From positions 1-31,607 of the forward strand of contig JAEWTW010000001.1 in the NCBI GenBank assembly GCA_023397655.1: 31,607 nucleotides of DNA. Reading direction: 5' to 3'. The DNA is from Bacillota bacterium. GTDB taxonomy: Bacteria > Bacillota > Clostridia > Christensenellales > SZUA-584. Of the stretch, positions 13,141 to 22,060 are shown in pieces. The notes below the pieces were generated by a model. It was not told the DNA's origin. It did not search any database and saw only the letters and a program-made list of their open reading frames with translations. Made by a program: the position numbers and the translations under genes. How positions within the stretch are numbered: the first letter of the stretch is position 1; each line of letters starts with the position of its first letter.

Positions 13141-14646
13141 ATGAAAGTACAAAAAATGTCTTTACAAACAGAAACAGCGGGCAGGGAGGTTTTGAGCGAA
13201 AGCCTCATCGAAGGAAGGCTGTCGCTGCCGTCCGAGAAAGCCGATATTGACCGCATACTGTTTATACAGGGCCGTGTGCATGTGAGCGCGGAACCCACGG
13301 ATGGCCGCATTTTCATGGACGGCAATGTGGTTTTCAGCGTCGTCTACATATCGGACAGCGGAGACATCGAATCGTTTGACGCGTCCTCCCCGTTCCGCCA
13401 TTCAGAAGAGCTGCCCGGCGCCGGGCCCGGCATGAACGTGCTGACCAAAGGCAACATGCGCGATGTCGAATACACCGCCGACGATCCCCGTACGGTGTAT
13501 GTCAAGGGCATCGTGTCCGTCGCGCTCCGGGGCACCATGCCGCGCAGCATCGAAACGGTAAACGGGGCAAACCAGCCGGAGCTGCAGGTCAAGATGGCGA
13601 ACCAGCCGCTGTCCGTCACGCGTGATTTGAAGCGCGACACAGTCACCATGCGCGAGGACGTCCGCATTCCGCAGAGCATGCCAATGGCCATCCGCATACT
13701 GTTTTCAGACGCGTATCCCACAATTAAGTCGGTGCATGCCGAAGACATGAAGCTCATTGTGGAGGGCGAACTCAAGATCACCGCGCTGTACATATCGGAG
13801 GACCGGGGCGCGCCGCTGCAGCAGCTCAGCGAATCGGTACCGTTCGGGCAGATCATCCCGACCGACAATATGGAACCGAATGATAACATTGTGGCGGACG
13901 CAAACCTGCTGGATTTCGGACTGTCCACCATCGAGGACGCCGGCGATATCCTTCGTGTCAATGCGCGTATCGGCATCACCTGCGGCACCCGCGCTGTACG
14001 CGATACCGAATACATGGAGGACGCGTACTCGCTCGCCAACAAGCTGAACGTGTCCTACGCGGACCAAACCTGCCGACAGCTCAAGCGTTGGGGCTGCGCG
14101 CGCAGCTTTACCCGCAGCAATGTCTCCATTCCCTCCATGCAGCCAGGCGTTTCGCGCATCGTCTGCTTCAAGGCCACGCCGGTGATACTCTCCGCACGCC
14201 CGGGCGACGGCCGCGTCTATCTGGAGGGCCTCATGTCCTACACGATGTGCTACACCTCTCCGGACGGCATGTACAGCCACAGCGGCGAAGCGCCGTTTGA
14301 GGCCGAGGCGCTGCTGGACGGTGTCAGCCCCAGCGACGAGATCGAAGCCAGCGCGGATGTGGAAAACGCCACCTGCGAAGGCACCGGTCGGGACATCGGC
14401 GTCAAATTCATGCTGGACGTCTCCATCCGCGCTTACGCCGAGGTGGGTATCCGGCTGGTGACGGACATCAAGGACACCGAGGAGCCCAACGTCAGAAACT
14501 CCGGTATCACGATCTACTTCGCGGACGGCGGCGAATCCACGTGGGACATCGCCAAGCGCTACGCCACCACGCCGGACAACATTAAGAAGTTCAACCCGAA
14601 TCTGGGAGACGCCACCGCACCCGGACAAAAGGTGCTGATATTCTAA
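13141..14646 (+). CDS. DUF3794 and LysM protein, SipL-like spore coat morphogenesis factor
   Basis: 501 residues preceded by AGAGAGGATG. Three repeats of the DUF3794 beta-rich unit can be followed (about residues 35-125, 175-280 and 325-430). Each opens like DRILFIQGRVHVSAEPTDGR and continues with GRIFMDGNVVFSVVYIS or GRVYLEGLMSYTMCYTS. The C-terminal 45 residues are a LysM domain (FADGGESTWDIAKRYATT, then NPNLGDATAPGQKVLIF). This is the architecture of SipL, which binds SpoIVA in C. difficile through its LysM domain to anchor the spore coat. No signal peptide, consistent with a mother-cell cytoplasmic protein. Other DUF3794-LysM paralogues exist in Clostridia, so sipL orthology is likely but unproven. 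Confidence 0.85.
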   Translation: MKVQKMSLQTETAGREVLSESLIEGRLSLPSEKADIDRILFIQGRVHVSAEPTDGRIFMDGNVVFSVVYISDSGDIESFDASSPFRHSEELPGAGPGMNVLTKGNMRDVEYTADDPRTVYVKGIVSVALRGTMPRSIETVNGANQPELQVKMANQPLSVTRDLKRDTVTMREDVRIPQSMPMAIRILFSDAYPTIKSVHAEDMKLIVEGELKITALYISEDRGAPLQQLSESVPFGQIIPTDNMEPNDNIVADANLLDFGLSTIEDAGDILRVNARIGITCGTRAVRDTEYMEDAYSLANKLNVSYADQTCRQLKRWGCARSFTRSNVSIPSMQPGVSRIVCFKATPVILSARPGDGRVYLEGLMSYTMCYTSPDGMYSHSGEAPFEAEALLDGVSPSDEIEASADVENATCEGTGRDIGVKFMLDVSIRAYAEVGIRLVTDIKDTEEPNVRNSGITIYFADGGESTWDIAKRYATTPDNIKKFNPNLGDATAPGQKVLIF

Positions 14647-14703
14647 CCCTGGCCGATGTCACTGCCTACCGCAAAAGCCTCAGCGGAAGTCAAAAATAAC
14701 ACG

Positions 14704-14736
14704 AAGGGAGACAGCCAGCCCGGTGTCTCCCTTTTC
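14704..14736 (+). terminator. Terminator after the SipL-like gene
   Basis: AAGGGAGACA and TGTCTCCCTT form a ten-pair stem with a ten-base loop followed by TT and a pyrimidine-rich stretch. The stem resembles the hairpin before this gene at 12841. Confidence 0.8.
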
Positions 14737-14797
14737 CTTGTCTTGAAGATGTGTGTCTGCGCAATACGTCAGGACCACATTATAATTACAGAGGCTG

Positions 14798-15400
14798 CTA
14801 TAAATTTTCCTCTTGCCGCAGCTCCTCCTCAGATGTCGTATCCCCCACTATCAGCCTGAAAATGTATAAATAGATGCTGGTATTATATTTGTCCTCTTCC
14901 TCTATGTACATGCCCGTATACTCCACCCGAACGACCACATAATACGTACCGGCGTTAATCTCTCCATTCAGCGCGCGGAACTCGTCCTCAGTTTCATAAT
15001 AATATTCGTGCTCATACCCGTAATCAAAAACCTCCACAGCTCGCAGTTCGGCATTCTCAGACATCTGAAAACGCAGCGTGGCATCAAAACGCACAATGGG
15101 CAGTTTTTCCGCCATCTCCCAAGGCGGCACCATGCTGGCTTCTTCACGCCTCCACATGCCGTCTCCTTCATAAGTGTCCGAAGAAAGCAGGCATTCATAA
15201 GGCTCGATAACCTTTCCGCCCTGAGTCAGGATAAATGTACCCGAAGCATGCTCCAGCCTCTCCGGCACGGCAGAATTACCCACAGCCTCGGATGACGGCT
15301 CCGTTTGTGCTGCATCCGGCTGCCTGCCTCCCCCGCCGCCGCAAGCAGTCAGCGACATCGCCGCTAACCACAAAAATAACAGGAGCATAAGCTTCTTCAT
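14798..15400 (-). CDS. Lipoprotein of unknown function
   Basis: 200 residues. A type II signal peptide is clear: MKKL, a hydrophobic core, and the lipobox LTAC with Cys20 as lipid-attachment site, followed by a glycine run and a Pro/Ser/Thr/Glu-rich spacer. The mature part has a beta-rich look (GTFILTQGGKVIEPYECLL and GTYYVVVRVEYTG) and is acidic. GGAGGCG precedes the ATG. It lies 85 bases downstream of dnaB on the same strand and may be read through from it. No family is recognised. Confidence 0.8.
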   Translation of the reverse strand: MKKLMLLLFLWLAAMSLTACGGGGGRQPDAAQTEPSSEAVGNSAVPERLEHASGTFILTQGGKVIEPYECLLSSDTYEGDGMWRREEASMVPPWEMAEKLPIVRFDATLRFQMSENAELRAVEVFDYGYEHEYYYETEDEFRALNGEINAGTYYVVVRVEYTGMYIEEEDKYNTSIYLYIFRLIVGDTTSEEELRQEENL

Positions 15401-15485
15401 ACCAGCGCCTCCTCAAAAGAAGGTTTTGCCGATACGACGTTGCCCGCTCCCTGTTTGTTCCAGTTTCTTATTCGCCCGTGCCGCT

Positions 15486-16829
15486 TTAGTATTCGCCGCC
15501 TGTCGGCTGGTCGGAGAGCTCCATGAACTGCGTGAACTCGCCGCGCCAGCCCACGTTCACGTCGCCTGTCGGCCCGCTGCGCTGCTTCGCAACGATGATC
15601 TGTGTCACATTGTCCGCCTCGTGGTTGTAGTAGCTCTCGCGGTGGATGAACAGCACCACGTCGGCGTCCTGTTCGATACTGCCCGACTCGCGCAGGTCGG
15701 AGAGCATCGGCCGCTTGGTGTCGCGCTTTTCGCTCGCACGGGACAGCTGCGACAGCAGTATCACCGGAAGCTCCAGCTCCTTCGCCATGATCTTGAGGCT
15801 TCGCGTCATGCCGGAAATTTCCTGCTGTCGGTTTTCGCGCCGGTCCTTGCCCGTCATCAGCTGCAGATAGTCGATCACCACCAGCCCGAGGCCCTTCTCT
15901 TTTTTAAGCCGCCGCGCCTTGGCCAGCATCTCCATTACGGTGATGGTGGGCGAGTCGTCGATGTATATCGGCGCTTTGCCCAGAACTTCAATCTTTTGTG
16001 CAAGATCATCAAAGTCTTTATATGTCAATCCGCCATTACGCGTTTTCTGGCTGTCCACTTTGGCCTCGCTGCACAGCATGCGCATCGCCAGCTGCTCGCG
16101 AGACATCTCCAGCGAGAATATGGCAACAGGTATGCTTTCCTTCACCGCAATATGCTGCGCCATATTTATTGCAAGGCTCGTCTTGCCCATGCCGGGACGC
16201 CCTGCGATAATGATAAGCTGCGTCTTCTGCAAACCGGAGAGCTTCTTGTCCAAAAGGCTGAACCCAGTGGGTATGCCCAGCAGTCCCGAGTCGTTGTTCA
16301 TCGACTCGCCGATGGTCTGGTAACCCTCCAGCAGCGCCTTTCGTATATGCTCCAGCGAATCGCGCCGCCGCTTGACGGCGATCTTATAGATCAGGTCGCC
16401 CGCGCGGTTTACGATCTCCGCCACTTCCTCTTCCGAACGCGATGCATCGCGGATGATCTCGTTTCCTGCGGTAATCAGCGCGCGCAGCACCGATTTCTGC
16501 TCGACGATATCCACATAATACTGCACGCTGGCCGCAGAGGGTACGCTGCCTGCGAGGTCCGCGATATAGATGGTGTCGTCCGCGTCGGTCAGCAGCCCTC
16601 GCCGTTCCAGCCAGTCCACCACCGTCACGGTATCGATGGGCTTGCCCGTCTCGGACAGCTCCCCCATCGCTTCAAATACCAGCTGGTTGCGCTTGGCGTA
16701 GAAATCCTCCGCAGTCAGGCGTTCCAGCGCAATAAAAACAGCTTTGGGGTCCAAAAACATGCTCCCCAATACGCTGCGTTCCGCCTCTATGCTGTGCGGC
16801 GGCATATATGCCGCTTGACTCTGCTCCAT
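15486..16829 (-). CDS. dnaB: Replicative DNA helicase DnaB
   Basis: 447 residues. The N-terminal domain begins PPHSIEAERSVLGSM. The RecA-like ATPase has Walker A GRPGMGKT at 210-217, IFSLEMSREQLAMRML, VVIDYLQLM as Walker B, the SQLSRASEKR loop, and SDLRESGSIEQDADVV. DnaB is the hexameric 5'-3' helicase of the replication fork (called DnaC in Bacillus). No intein is present. It follows rplI in the conserved yybS-gdpP-rplI-dnaB order, but a 220-base gap with several hairpins lies between rplI and dnaB. Confidence 0.98.
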   Translation of the reverse strand: MEQSQAAYMPPHSIEAERSVLGSMFLDPKAVFIALERLTAEDFYAKRNQLVFEAMGELSETGKPIDTVTVVDWLERRGLLTDADDTIYIADLAGSVPSAASVQYYVDIVEQKSVLRALITAGNEIIRDASRSEEEVAEIVNRAGDLIYKIAVKRRRDSLEHIRKALLEGYQTIGESMNNDSGLLGIPTGFSLLDKKLSGLQKTQLIIIAGRPGMGKTSLAINMAQHIAVKESIPVAIFSLEMSREQLAMRMLCSEAKVDSQKTRNGGLTYKDFDDLAQKIEVLGKAPIYIDDSPTITVMEMLAKARRLKKEKGLGLVVIDYLQLMTGKDRRENRQQEISGMTRSLKIMAKELELPVILLSQLSRASEKRDTKRPMLSDLRESGSIEQDADVVLFIHRESYYNHEADNVTQIIVAKQRSGPTGDVNVGWRGEFTQFMELSDQPTGGEY

Positions 16830-16859
16830 AGCCCCCCTGAAACCCTCTCGATAATCGCC

Positions 16860-16994
16860 TCAATAACGCTACGCATTATTGAAGACAGACTGCTGACAAA
16901 GGTCTAAGACCGTGAAGGCTCTGCCTCCACACCTCCGCTTAAGGGATTATTCCCTTAAGAATCCCACTGAAAATGCCATAGGAATGGCATTTTC
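16860..16994. repeat. Cluster of palindromic hairpins between rplI and dnaB
   Basis: Four inverted repeats lie within 135 bases: TCAATAA/TTATTGA (16860-16882), GTGAAGGC/GCCTCCAC (about 16912-16928, one mismatch), CTTAAGGGA/TCCCTTAAG (16938-16959), and GAAAATGCCAT/ATGGCATTTTC (16969-16994). No gene lies here. The layout recalls intergenic palindromic repeats spread through some clostridial genomes. One or more hairpins could attenuate transcription from rplI into dnaB. Confidence 0.6.
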
Positions 16995-17053
16995 ATATTT
17001 CCCGTTTTCTAAGCGCCCGGAACGGGTATCAAGGAAAGCGGGGAACCCGCTAG

Positions 17054-17503
17054 TTACTCCGCCGCCTCGACGGAAACGACGATCTCGGTGGAGATGCCCG
17101 CATGCAGCTTCACCTGCAGTTTCACTTCGCCCAGGTCTTTAAGCGGCCCGTCCATCACGATGCGCTTCTTGTCGATCTCGATGCCGTGCTGCTTTAATAT
17201 CGCTTCGGATATCTCCTTGGACGTGACGGAACCGAACAGCCGCCCGTTCTCGCCGCACTTCTCCTTCACGACCACCTTCAAGCCTTTCAGCTTATTGGCC
17301 GCCTCCTCAGCGGACAGCCGCTCCAACAGCTTGCGGTTCTCATTCGCTTTCTGCTGCTGCTTGGCGATGTTGAGGTTCTGCGACGTGGCCTCCTTGGCCA
17401 GTCCTTTGGCTAACAGGAAGTTGCGCGCATAACCGTCGCTGACTTCCTTGATTTCGCCGATATATCCAAGCCCTTTTACATCTTTGGTCAGTATCACTTT
17501 CAT
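17054..17503 (-). CDS. rplI: 50S ribosomal protein L9
   Basis: 149 residues, the usual length. The N-terminal domain reads MKVILTKDVKGLGYIGEIKE, with the signature GYARNFLLAKGLAKEAT. A central helix rich in Lys, Gln and Glu follows, then a C-terminal domain with GRLFGSVTSKEISEAI. L9 binds 23S rRNA at the base of the L1 stalk. The gene starts three bases after the gdpP stop, with its GAGGG ribosome site inside the end of gdpP. Confidence 0.98.
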   Translation of the reverse strand: MKVILTKDVKGLGYIGEIKEVSDGYARNFLLAKGLAKEATSQNLNIAKQQQKANENRKLLERLSAEEAANKLKGLKVVVKEKCGENGRLFGSVTSKEISEAILKQHGIEIDKKRIVMDGPLKDLGEVKLQVKLHAGISTEIVVSVEAAE

Positions 17504-17506
17504 CGG

Positions 17507-19435
17507 TCATCCCTCTTTCATATATTTTTTGATGGCTTTCTTCAGCCGCGTTACGGCCTCCGCCACCTCCACGCCCGGCAGCTTGACCGCCGCGATGGTC
17601 GCGTGACCGCCGCCGCCCAGGCTCTCCAGTATCAGCTGCACGTTGACGTCCCCGAGCGACCGCCCGCTGATTACCGCGCTATCGTCCACACGGCTCACCA
17701 CAAACGAGGCGATCACACCTCTGATCGTCAGCAGCGCATCCGCCGCCTGCGCCACGATAAGCGGCGCTTTGGGAATGCCCTCGGGGCATATTGCCACCGC
17801 TACGCCGTCCACGATTTCAGCGTTGCGGACGATCTCCGTTTTGGCGATATATGTCTTCAGATCATCCTGCACCAGCTGCCTTGTGACCGTGGTGTCCGCA
17901 CCCAGCCGCCGCAGGTATGACGCCGCCTCAAATGTACGCACGCCGGTGTTGAACGAAAAGCCCTTGGTGTCCAGCGTGATGCCGCACAGCAGTGCCTCGA
18001 GGTCGATGGGCAGCGGCTTCAAGTCGTCTCCGAAATACTGCATGACCTCGGTCACCAGCTCGCACGCCGACGATGAATACGGGTCGTGATAGAAGAGCGC
18101 CGCGTTCTCGATGCTCTCCGTACCGCGTATATGATGGTCGATCACCACCACGGTGTCCGCCATTTCCAGCAGCCCGGGCGATACGGTGAACCCGGCCAAC
18201 TGCGTATCCACCACCACCAGCATGCTGGCGGGACTGATGCGCATCGCTGCCTCCTGTCCGCCGATAATGCCGGACGCATAAGCATCCGTTGAGCGGATCT
18301 TGTCCATCAGCAGCTCAATGGAAGGGTTGGGGTTGTCCACCACGATCCACGCCTTCTTGCCTACATGCCGCGCACAGGCGCATATGCCCAGTGACGCGCC
18401 GATGCAGTCGAGGTCTGGCGTCTCGTGCCCCATCACAAACACGTCGCTGCACTGCTCCATCAGGTTGCGCAGCGCATGGCTGATCATGCGCGACTTCACT
18501 TTGCTGCGGCGGAACACCGCCTTTGTGGCGCCGCCGAAGAACACAAACTGATCACCCTGCTTGATCACCGCCTGATCGCCGCCGCGCCCCAGCGCCAGCT
18601 CCAGCGCCTTGCCGGCAAACTCACCGGACTGCTCCGGGCTGTCGCCCACGCCCACCGCGATGGACAGCGTGGGCGAAAACGCCGCCTTGATCTGGCGCAC
18701 GTCGTCCAGTATGCGAAAGCGCGTGGCCCTCAGCGTGGATAAAAACCGTCTCTCGAAAACGCACACATACCTGCCGCGGTCAATACGGGCAAAGTAGGAC
18801 GACAGGCCCTTGGCCATCCCCGCCACGCGCCGTTCCACCGCCGCCACCAATTCGGACAGCTCCGTCTGCTGCACCTCAGCCGCCAGCTCGTCGTAATTGT
18901 CTATCTGTATAAAGCAAACCACCGGCAGAAAGCTCTGATGCATTCTCTTCGCTTCCACCGTGTTTTCCAAATCGATCAACCGGTACAGCAGCAACTCTCT
19001 GCCCCGATACTGCAGCTTCGTGAGTTCCTTCTTATATGCCTTGCCGGAGAGTATGATCTTCTTATCCTTGTCCGGCTTACCGATGCCGGGCAGCCTCCTG
19101 TTGATATTCCCCAGCGCGCCAAACCCAGCCAGATTGCGAAACGCGAGATTGGCCCACTTGATGCTGCCTTTATCCGTGGTGAGCGCGGTGGGTATCGCCA
19201 TCGTATTAAGATACGCCGCTTCCTCCGGCTCCGACAGTGTCTTCATCACCAGTTGCTGCAGCCCAATGCGGCGCAGCGTCACCAGCGTTACATACAGCGC
19301 GGCCAGTATCACGGCAGCCAGCAGAGCGGCGAGCCCCAGCCGGTAATCCGCAATGAACGCAAAAATCACGGCGGCGGCCAGCGCCCCCGAAACGCAAATT
19401 ACATCGGTTGTCAGAAAGCGGATGCGCAGCTTCAC
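17507..19435 (-). CDS. gdpP: Cyclic-di-AMP phosphodiesterase GdpP (YybT), DHH family
   Basis: 642 residues from a GTG whose last two bases overlap the TGA of the preceding yybS gene; AAAGGCGG is the ribosome site. Two transmembrane helices (about residues 10-55) are followed by a PAS-like domain (about 65-150) and a degenerate GGDEF-like domain (about 170-300). The DHH domain has GHETPDLDCIGAS at 336-348 and VIDHH with the catalytic pair at 433-435. The C-terminal DHHA1 domain has GGGGHATIAAVKLPG. GdpP hydrolyses c-di-AMP and so affects osmotic balance and cell-wall stress responses. Length and domain order match the Bacillus enzyme. Confidence 0.95.
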   Translation of the reverse strand: MKLRIRFLTTDVICVSGALAAAVIFAFIADYRLGLAALLAAVILAALYVTLVTLRRIGLQQLVMKTLSEPEEAAYLNTMAIPTALTTDKGSIKWANLAFRNLAGFGALGNINRRLPGIGKPDKDKKIILSGKAYKKELTKLQYRGRELLLYRLIDLENTVEAKRMHQSFLPVVCFIQIDNYDELAAEVQQTELSELVAAVERRVAGMAKGLSSYFARIDRGRYVCVFERRFLSTLRATRFRILDDVRQIKAAFSPTLSIAVGVGDSPEQSGEFAGKALELALGRGGDQAVIKQGDQFVFFGGATKAVFRRSKVKSRMISHALRNLMEQCSDVFVMGHETPDLDCIGASLGICACARHVGKKAWIVVDNPNPSIELLMDKIRSTDAYASGIIGGQEAAMRISPASMLVVVDTQLAGFTVSPGLLEMADTVVVIDHHIRGTESIENAALFYHDPYSSSACELVTEVMQYFGDDLKPLPIDLEALLCGITLDTKGFSFNTGVRTFEAASYLRRLGADTTVTRQLVQDDLKTYIAKTEIVRNAEIVDGVAVAICPEGIPKAPLIVAQAADALLTIRGVIASFVVSRVDDSAVISGRSLGDVNVQLILESLGGGGHATIAAVKLPGVEVAEAVTRLKKAIKKYMKEG

Positions 19436-20481
19436 ATCACCGCACCGCCTTTCGATTCCAGACGTTTGCGCAGCTTCGCCATGTTCTCGAATATACCCAC
19501 CCACATCAGTATACTGCCCACCATAGAGGCCAGCGCGCTGATCAGCAGCGCGAGGACATGCAGCACGATACGGGCTGTTTTGCCCATTTTGCGCCTTTTG
19601 TACATATAGTCGAGAAATGCGAGCCCCTGCACCGTCAATACCAGCGCATAGAGCGCATACACCGTCACCTCAAGTATGTCAAAGCCCTTCCACCCAAAGC
19701 CCGCTCCGATCGCCGCAAAAAGGTAACTCAGCAAAAATGCCAGCCAGAAACGGTTGGGCAGCGCGAAATCGGAAAACGCCGGTACGGCAGACACGTCCAC
19801 ATTACGCCGCTTCAGCACCCCGTGCGGGATCAGATAGCCGATCAGACCCATCAGCAAAGCGTAGATGCCCAGCATACCCACCAGCATCATGTTAACATAC
19901 TCTTTGAACTGGCTGAGCAGGTAGACGATCGCGTCGCCGCGGCTCGTCGCATCCAGCGCCGTCTGCGTCACCGCGCCTGTTACCAGGTCCGCGGACCGCA
20001 TCAGCTGATACCAGTCGCGCACCATGGCGTCACTCATCGACGAGAAGAAGCTGCCCATCCTCCCGATATAAAAATCCACCGGCAATTCGCCCGTCATCAG
20101 CCACAGCACGCCCACAGCCAGCCCTGTTCCGGCCAGCGCCGCGCCGGAAGCGGCGAGCACGCTGTGACGAAAACGTATCTTTTTCCTCAGAACATAGCCG
20201 ACAGTAAACGCAAAAGGCAGGCTCAGCGCTGCCAGCATCAGAGACAGTTTATAGTCCAGCAAACAGCCCACGGCAAAGCACAGCACAGCAGCCACGCCTC
20301 CCGCAGCCATTCCGCCGCCGGCCACTGCGCACCCGAGCGCAACTGGCGCCGCCAGCACCGACAGCAGCACCAGCCATGAGCCGTACTGGGCGGGCAGCCC
20401 AGCAGCTCCCAGCACCAACGCCGCCGCGATCAGGAATGCAATTAATACGCTTTTATAATCTTCGCTTTTTGTCCTGTCCAA
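19432..20481 (-). CDS. yybS: YybS family membrane protein (DUF2232)
   Basis: 349 residues, mostly hydrophobic, with roughly eight predicted transmembrane helices. RFWLAFLLSYLFAAIGAGFGWKG sits in the conserved C-terminal half. The position directly before gdpP, overlapping by four bases, is the typical yybS-yybT context. Function is unknown; it is often suggested to be a membrane partner or transporter. The start overlaps the end of the MazG-like gene by 29 bases, which suggests coupled translation. Confidence 0.85.
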   Translation of the reverse strand: MDRTKSEDYKSVLIAFLIAAALVLGAAGLPAQYGSWLVLLSVLAAPVALGCAVAGGGMAAGGVAAVLCFAVGCLLDYKLSLMLAALSLPFAFTVGYVLRKKIRFRHSVLAASGAALAGTGLAVGVLWLMTGELPVDFYIGRMGSFFSSMSDAMVRDWYQLMRSADLVTGAVTQTALDATSRGDAIVYLLSQFKEYVNMMLVGMLGIYALLMGLIGYLIPHGVLKRRNVDVSAVPAFSDFALPNRFWLAFLLSYLFAAIGAGFGWKGFDILEVTVYALYALVLTVQGLAFLDYMYKRRKMGKTARIVLHVLALLISALASMVGSILMWVGIFENMAKLRKRLESKGGAVM

Positions 20482-20797
20482 AACCCCTTAAATTCCCGCT
20501 TTCAAAATGTTTCTTCAAAAGGGACAGATCTCCGTAAGTGCTTTCCAGTTTGTGCCCCTCATTGATACCCGAATCCGCCTTTTGGATCACGTCGGCATCC
20601 AGCTCTTCAAATGAGATGCCGCACCGTCTTGCCAGCACATAGGCCAGCAGCACAGCGCCGCCCAGCGTGTTCATCAGCTCGCTGCGCCCGTCGGGTGCCA
20701 GCGCCACGCGCATCACGTCCGCCGCTTCCCCGATAAACTCTGCTTTTAAGACCTCGATCATTTTAGCGTTGGAGGCCACATTCATTGTCTGCTGCAT
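20453..20797 (-). CDS. MazG-like family protein
   Basis: 114 residues; GAGGT precedes the ATG. It reads MIEVLKAEFIGEAADVMRVA, then TLGGAVLLAYVLARRCGISF, then GHKLESTYGDLSLLKKHF. This agrees with the short clostridial MazG-like family found upstream of yybS. It is mostly helical and soluble. Canonical MazG hydrolyses nucleoside triphosphates using an ExxE...ExxD metal site. I do not see that full motif, so activity is uncertain. First gene of the operon ending in dnaB. Confidence 0.75.
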   Translation of the reverse strand: MQQTMNVASNAKMIEVLKAEFIGEAADVMRVALAPDGRSELMNTLGGAVLLAYVLARRCGISFEELDADVIQKADSGINEGHKLESTYGDLSLLKKHFESGNLRGFGQDKKRRL

Positions 20798-20853
20798 AAT
20801 AATACCTCACAGTAAAGTTATGGCCCCAAAACCCCTCATATTTAAGTGTCTTT

Positions 20854-20882
20854 ATTCTATCTGTTTACCATTCAATAGTCAA
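20854..20882 (-). promoter_or_regulatory. Promoter of the mazG-like/yybS/gdpP/rplI/dnaB operon
   Basis: On the minus strand TTGACT (plus 20877-20882) and TAGAAT (plus 20854-20859) are 17 bases apart, a near-consensus sigma-A promoter. Confidence 0.75.
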
Positions 20883-20931
20883 CGCCGCGGGACAATCCCC
20901 ATTAAAAAACGCTTCCGCTGTGTCCCATAAA

Positions 20932-20970
20932 ACAAAAAACCGCCCGCTGCTTTGTTTAGCGCGCGCGGTT
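20932..20970 (-). terminator. Terminator of spo0A
   Basis: Read on the minus strand, AACCGC with a GC-rich arm pairs imperfectly with GCGGGCGGTT across an A-rich loop, followed by a T-run. It lies just after the spo0A stop. Confidence 0.75.
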
Positions 20971-20986
20971 CTGTTTGTAAAATCAA

Positions 20987-21757
20987 TCAGGCGCTCCGGT
21001 CCATGATCAACTTGTCCGCCATCAGTGCTATAAACTCACCGTTCGTCGGCTTGTCCTTGCTGGTATATATGTTGTATCCCAAAAACGAGTTGATGTTCTC
21101 GATCTTCCCTCTGGACCACGCCACCTCAATCGCATGGCGGATTGCGCGCTCCACCTTGCTGGCGCTGGTTTCAAACGGCTCCGCGATGCCAGGGTATAGT
21201 TTTTTAGTAATAGAATTGATGAGATCAGGATTTTTGACAACCATCTTGATGGCTTCGCGAAGGAAGTGATACCCTTTGATGTGTGCCGGTATACCAATGG
21301 ATAAAAATACGGCAGTGATCTTCTCGTCCAGCGACCTTGAACGCACCGGTGTGGGCGCCCGCCGTGTGGCAATCACGCGCTGCCCGAACATGTCCTGTAT
21401 GCGCTTGTAGAGTATGTCCTTGTTGAAGGGCTTGATCATATAATACTTCGCGCCCAGATCACAAGCCAGCTTCACCATCTTTTCGTTGCCCACGGCAGAC
21501 ACCACGATGGTAGCGGGCATCGTTTCAAATTCCGACGTGTTGAGCCGCTCCAGCAGCGACAACCCATCCGCCTCCGGCATGATCATGTCCACAATCAGCG
21601 CATCAGGCACCGTCTCTTTGATTAAACCGACAGCCTCTGTCGGATTGTTACAGGACCCCACAACCTCGACATCATTCTTTGTGCTGAAATACTTGGTCAT
21701 CATCTCATTTAGCTGTACATTATCCTCCACGATGAGTAATTTGATCTTTTTGTCCAT
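20987..21757 (-). CDS. spo0A: Sporulation master regulator Spo0A
   Basis: 256 residues from the ATG at 21757; AAAGGAG lies 12 bases before it. The receiver domain holds the acidic pair ED at 11-12, phospho-acceptor Asp57 in LIVDMIMPEADG, and Lys109 in MIKPF. A flexible hinge (about 125-140) leads to the effector domain. That domain contains HIKGYHFLREAI, the helix-turn-helix segment FETSASKVERAIRHAIEVAW, which contacts 0A boxes, and the conserved C-terminal KPTNGEFIALMADKL. Phosphorylated Spo0A switches the cell to sporulation. In Clostridia it is usually phosphorylated directly by orphan kinases; none is in the window. 0A-box matches upstream suggest autoregulation. Confidence 0.98.
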   Translation of the reverse strand: MDKKIKLLIVEDNVQLNEMMTKYFSTKNDVEVVGSCNNPTEAVGLIKETVPDALIVDMIMPEADGLSLLERLNTSEFETMPATIVVSAVGNEKMVKLACDLGAKYYMIKPFNKDILYKRIQDMFGQRVIATRRAPTPVRSRSLDEKITAVFLSIGIPAHIKGYHFLREAIKMVVKNPDLINSITKKLYPGIAEPFETSASKVERAIRHAIEVAWSRGKIENINSFLGYNIYTSKDKPTNGEFIALMADKLIMDRSA

Positions 21758-21822
21758 AGCATTCAGGACTCCTTTCAATATAATTAATGACAAATCAAGA
21801 CCCAAAAAACCCCCGCGAAAAA

Positions 21823-22000
21823 TGACGAAACGTGTCGATTCATCCCAATAAAAGAAATATTTGTTAGTATATTATCATGTCAATACATGTTTTACAATGG
21901 TATTTAAAAATAAAGCTGTTTAGTTAATACAAATACGCCCATGAAAATGTATTATTTCTTAGGAAATTGATTTTTCTTTGTTTTTTGATGTAATTCGACA
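21823..22000 (-). promoter_or_regulatory. Spo0A promoter region with 0A boxes
   Basis: TGACGAA at plus 21823-21829 fits the 0A-box core TGNCGAA. TGTCGAT at 21833-21839 is one mismatch away. TTCGACA at 21994-22000 is a perfect TGTCGAA on the minus strand. On the minus strand TGATAATAT (around plus 21869-21877) is a candidate -10. The region is AT-rich and has no gene. Confidence 0.55.
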
Positions 22001-22013
22001 AAATAACTTATCC

Positions 22014-22046
22014 GCAGGCAGCCGGTTATGATTACCGGCTGCCTGC
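22014..22046 (-). terminator. Long perfect hairpin after the Myb-like gene
   Basis: GCAGGCAGCCGGT and ACCGGCTGCCTGC form a 13-pair stem with a seven-base loop 15 bases after the gene's stop. The T-run is poor on the minus strand, so it may act as a processing or 3'-stabilising hairpin as well as a terminator. Confidence 0.7.
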
Positions 22047-22060
22047 ATGTCAAGGTCTAC

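Noticed and set aside
12841..14736. The similar hairpins on both sides of the SipL-like gene as ends of a mobile unit
   Set aside because: Both are ordinary terminator stems with the common GGGAGAC/GTCTCCC core, different loops and no target duplication.
15486..16829. Intein in dnaB
   Set aside because: The ATPase motifs are continuous and the length is normal.
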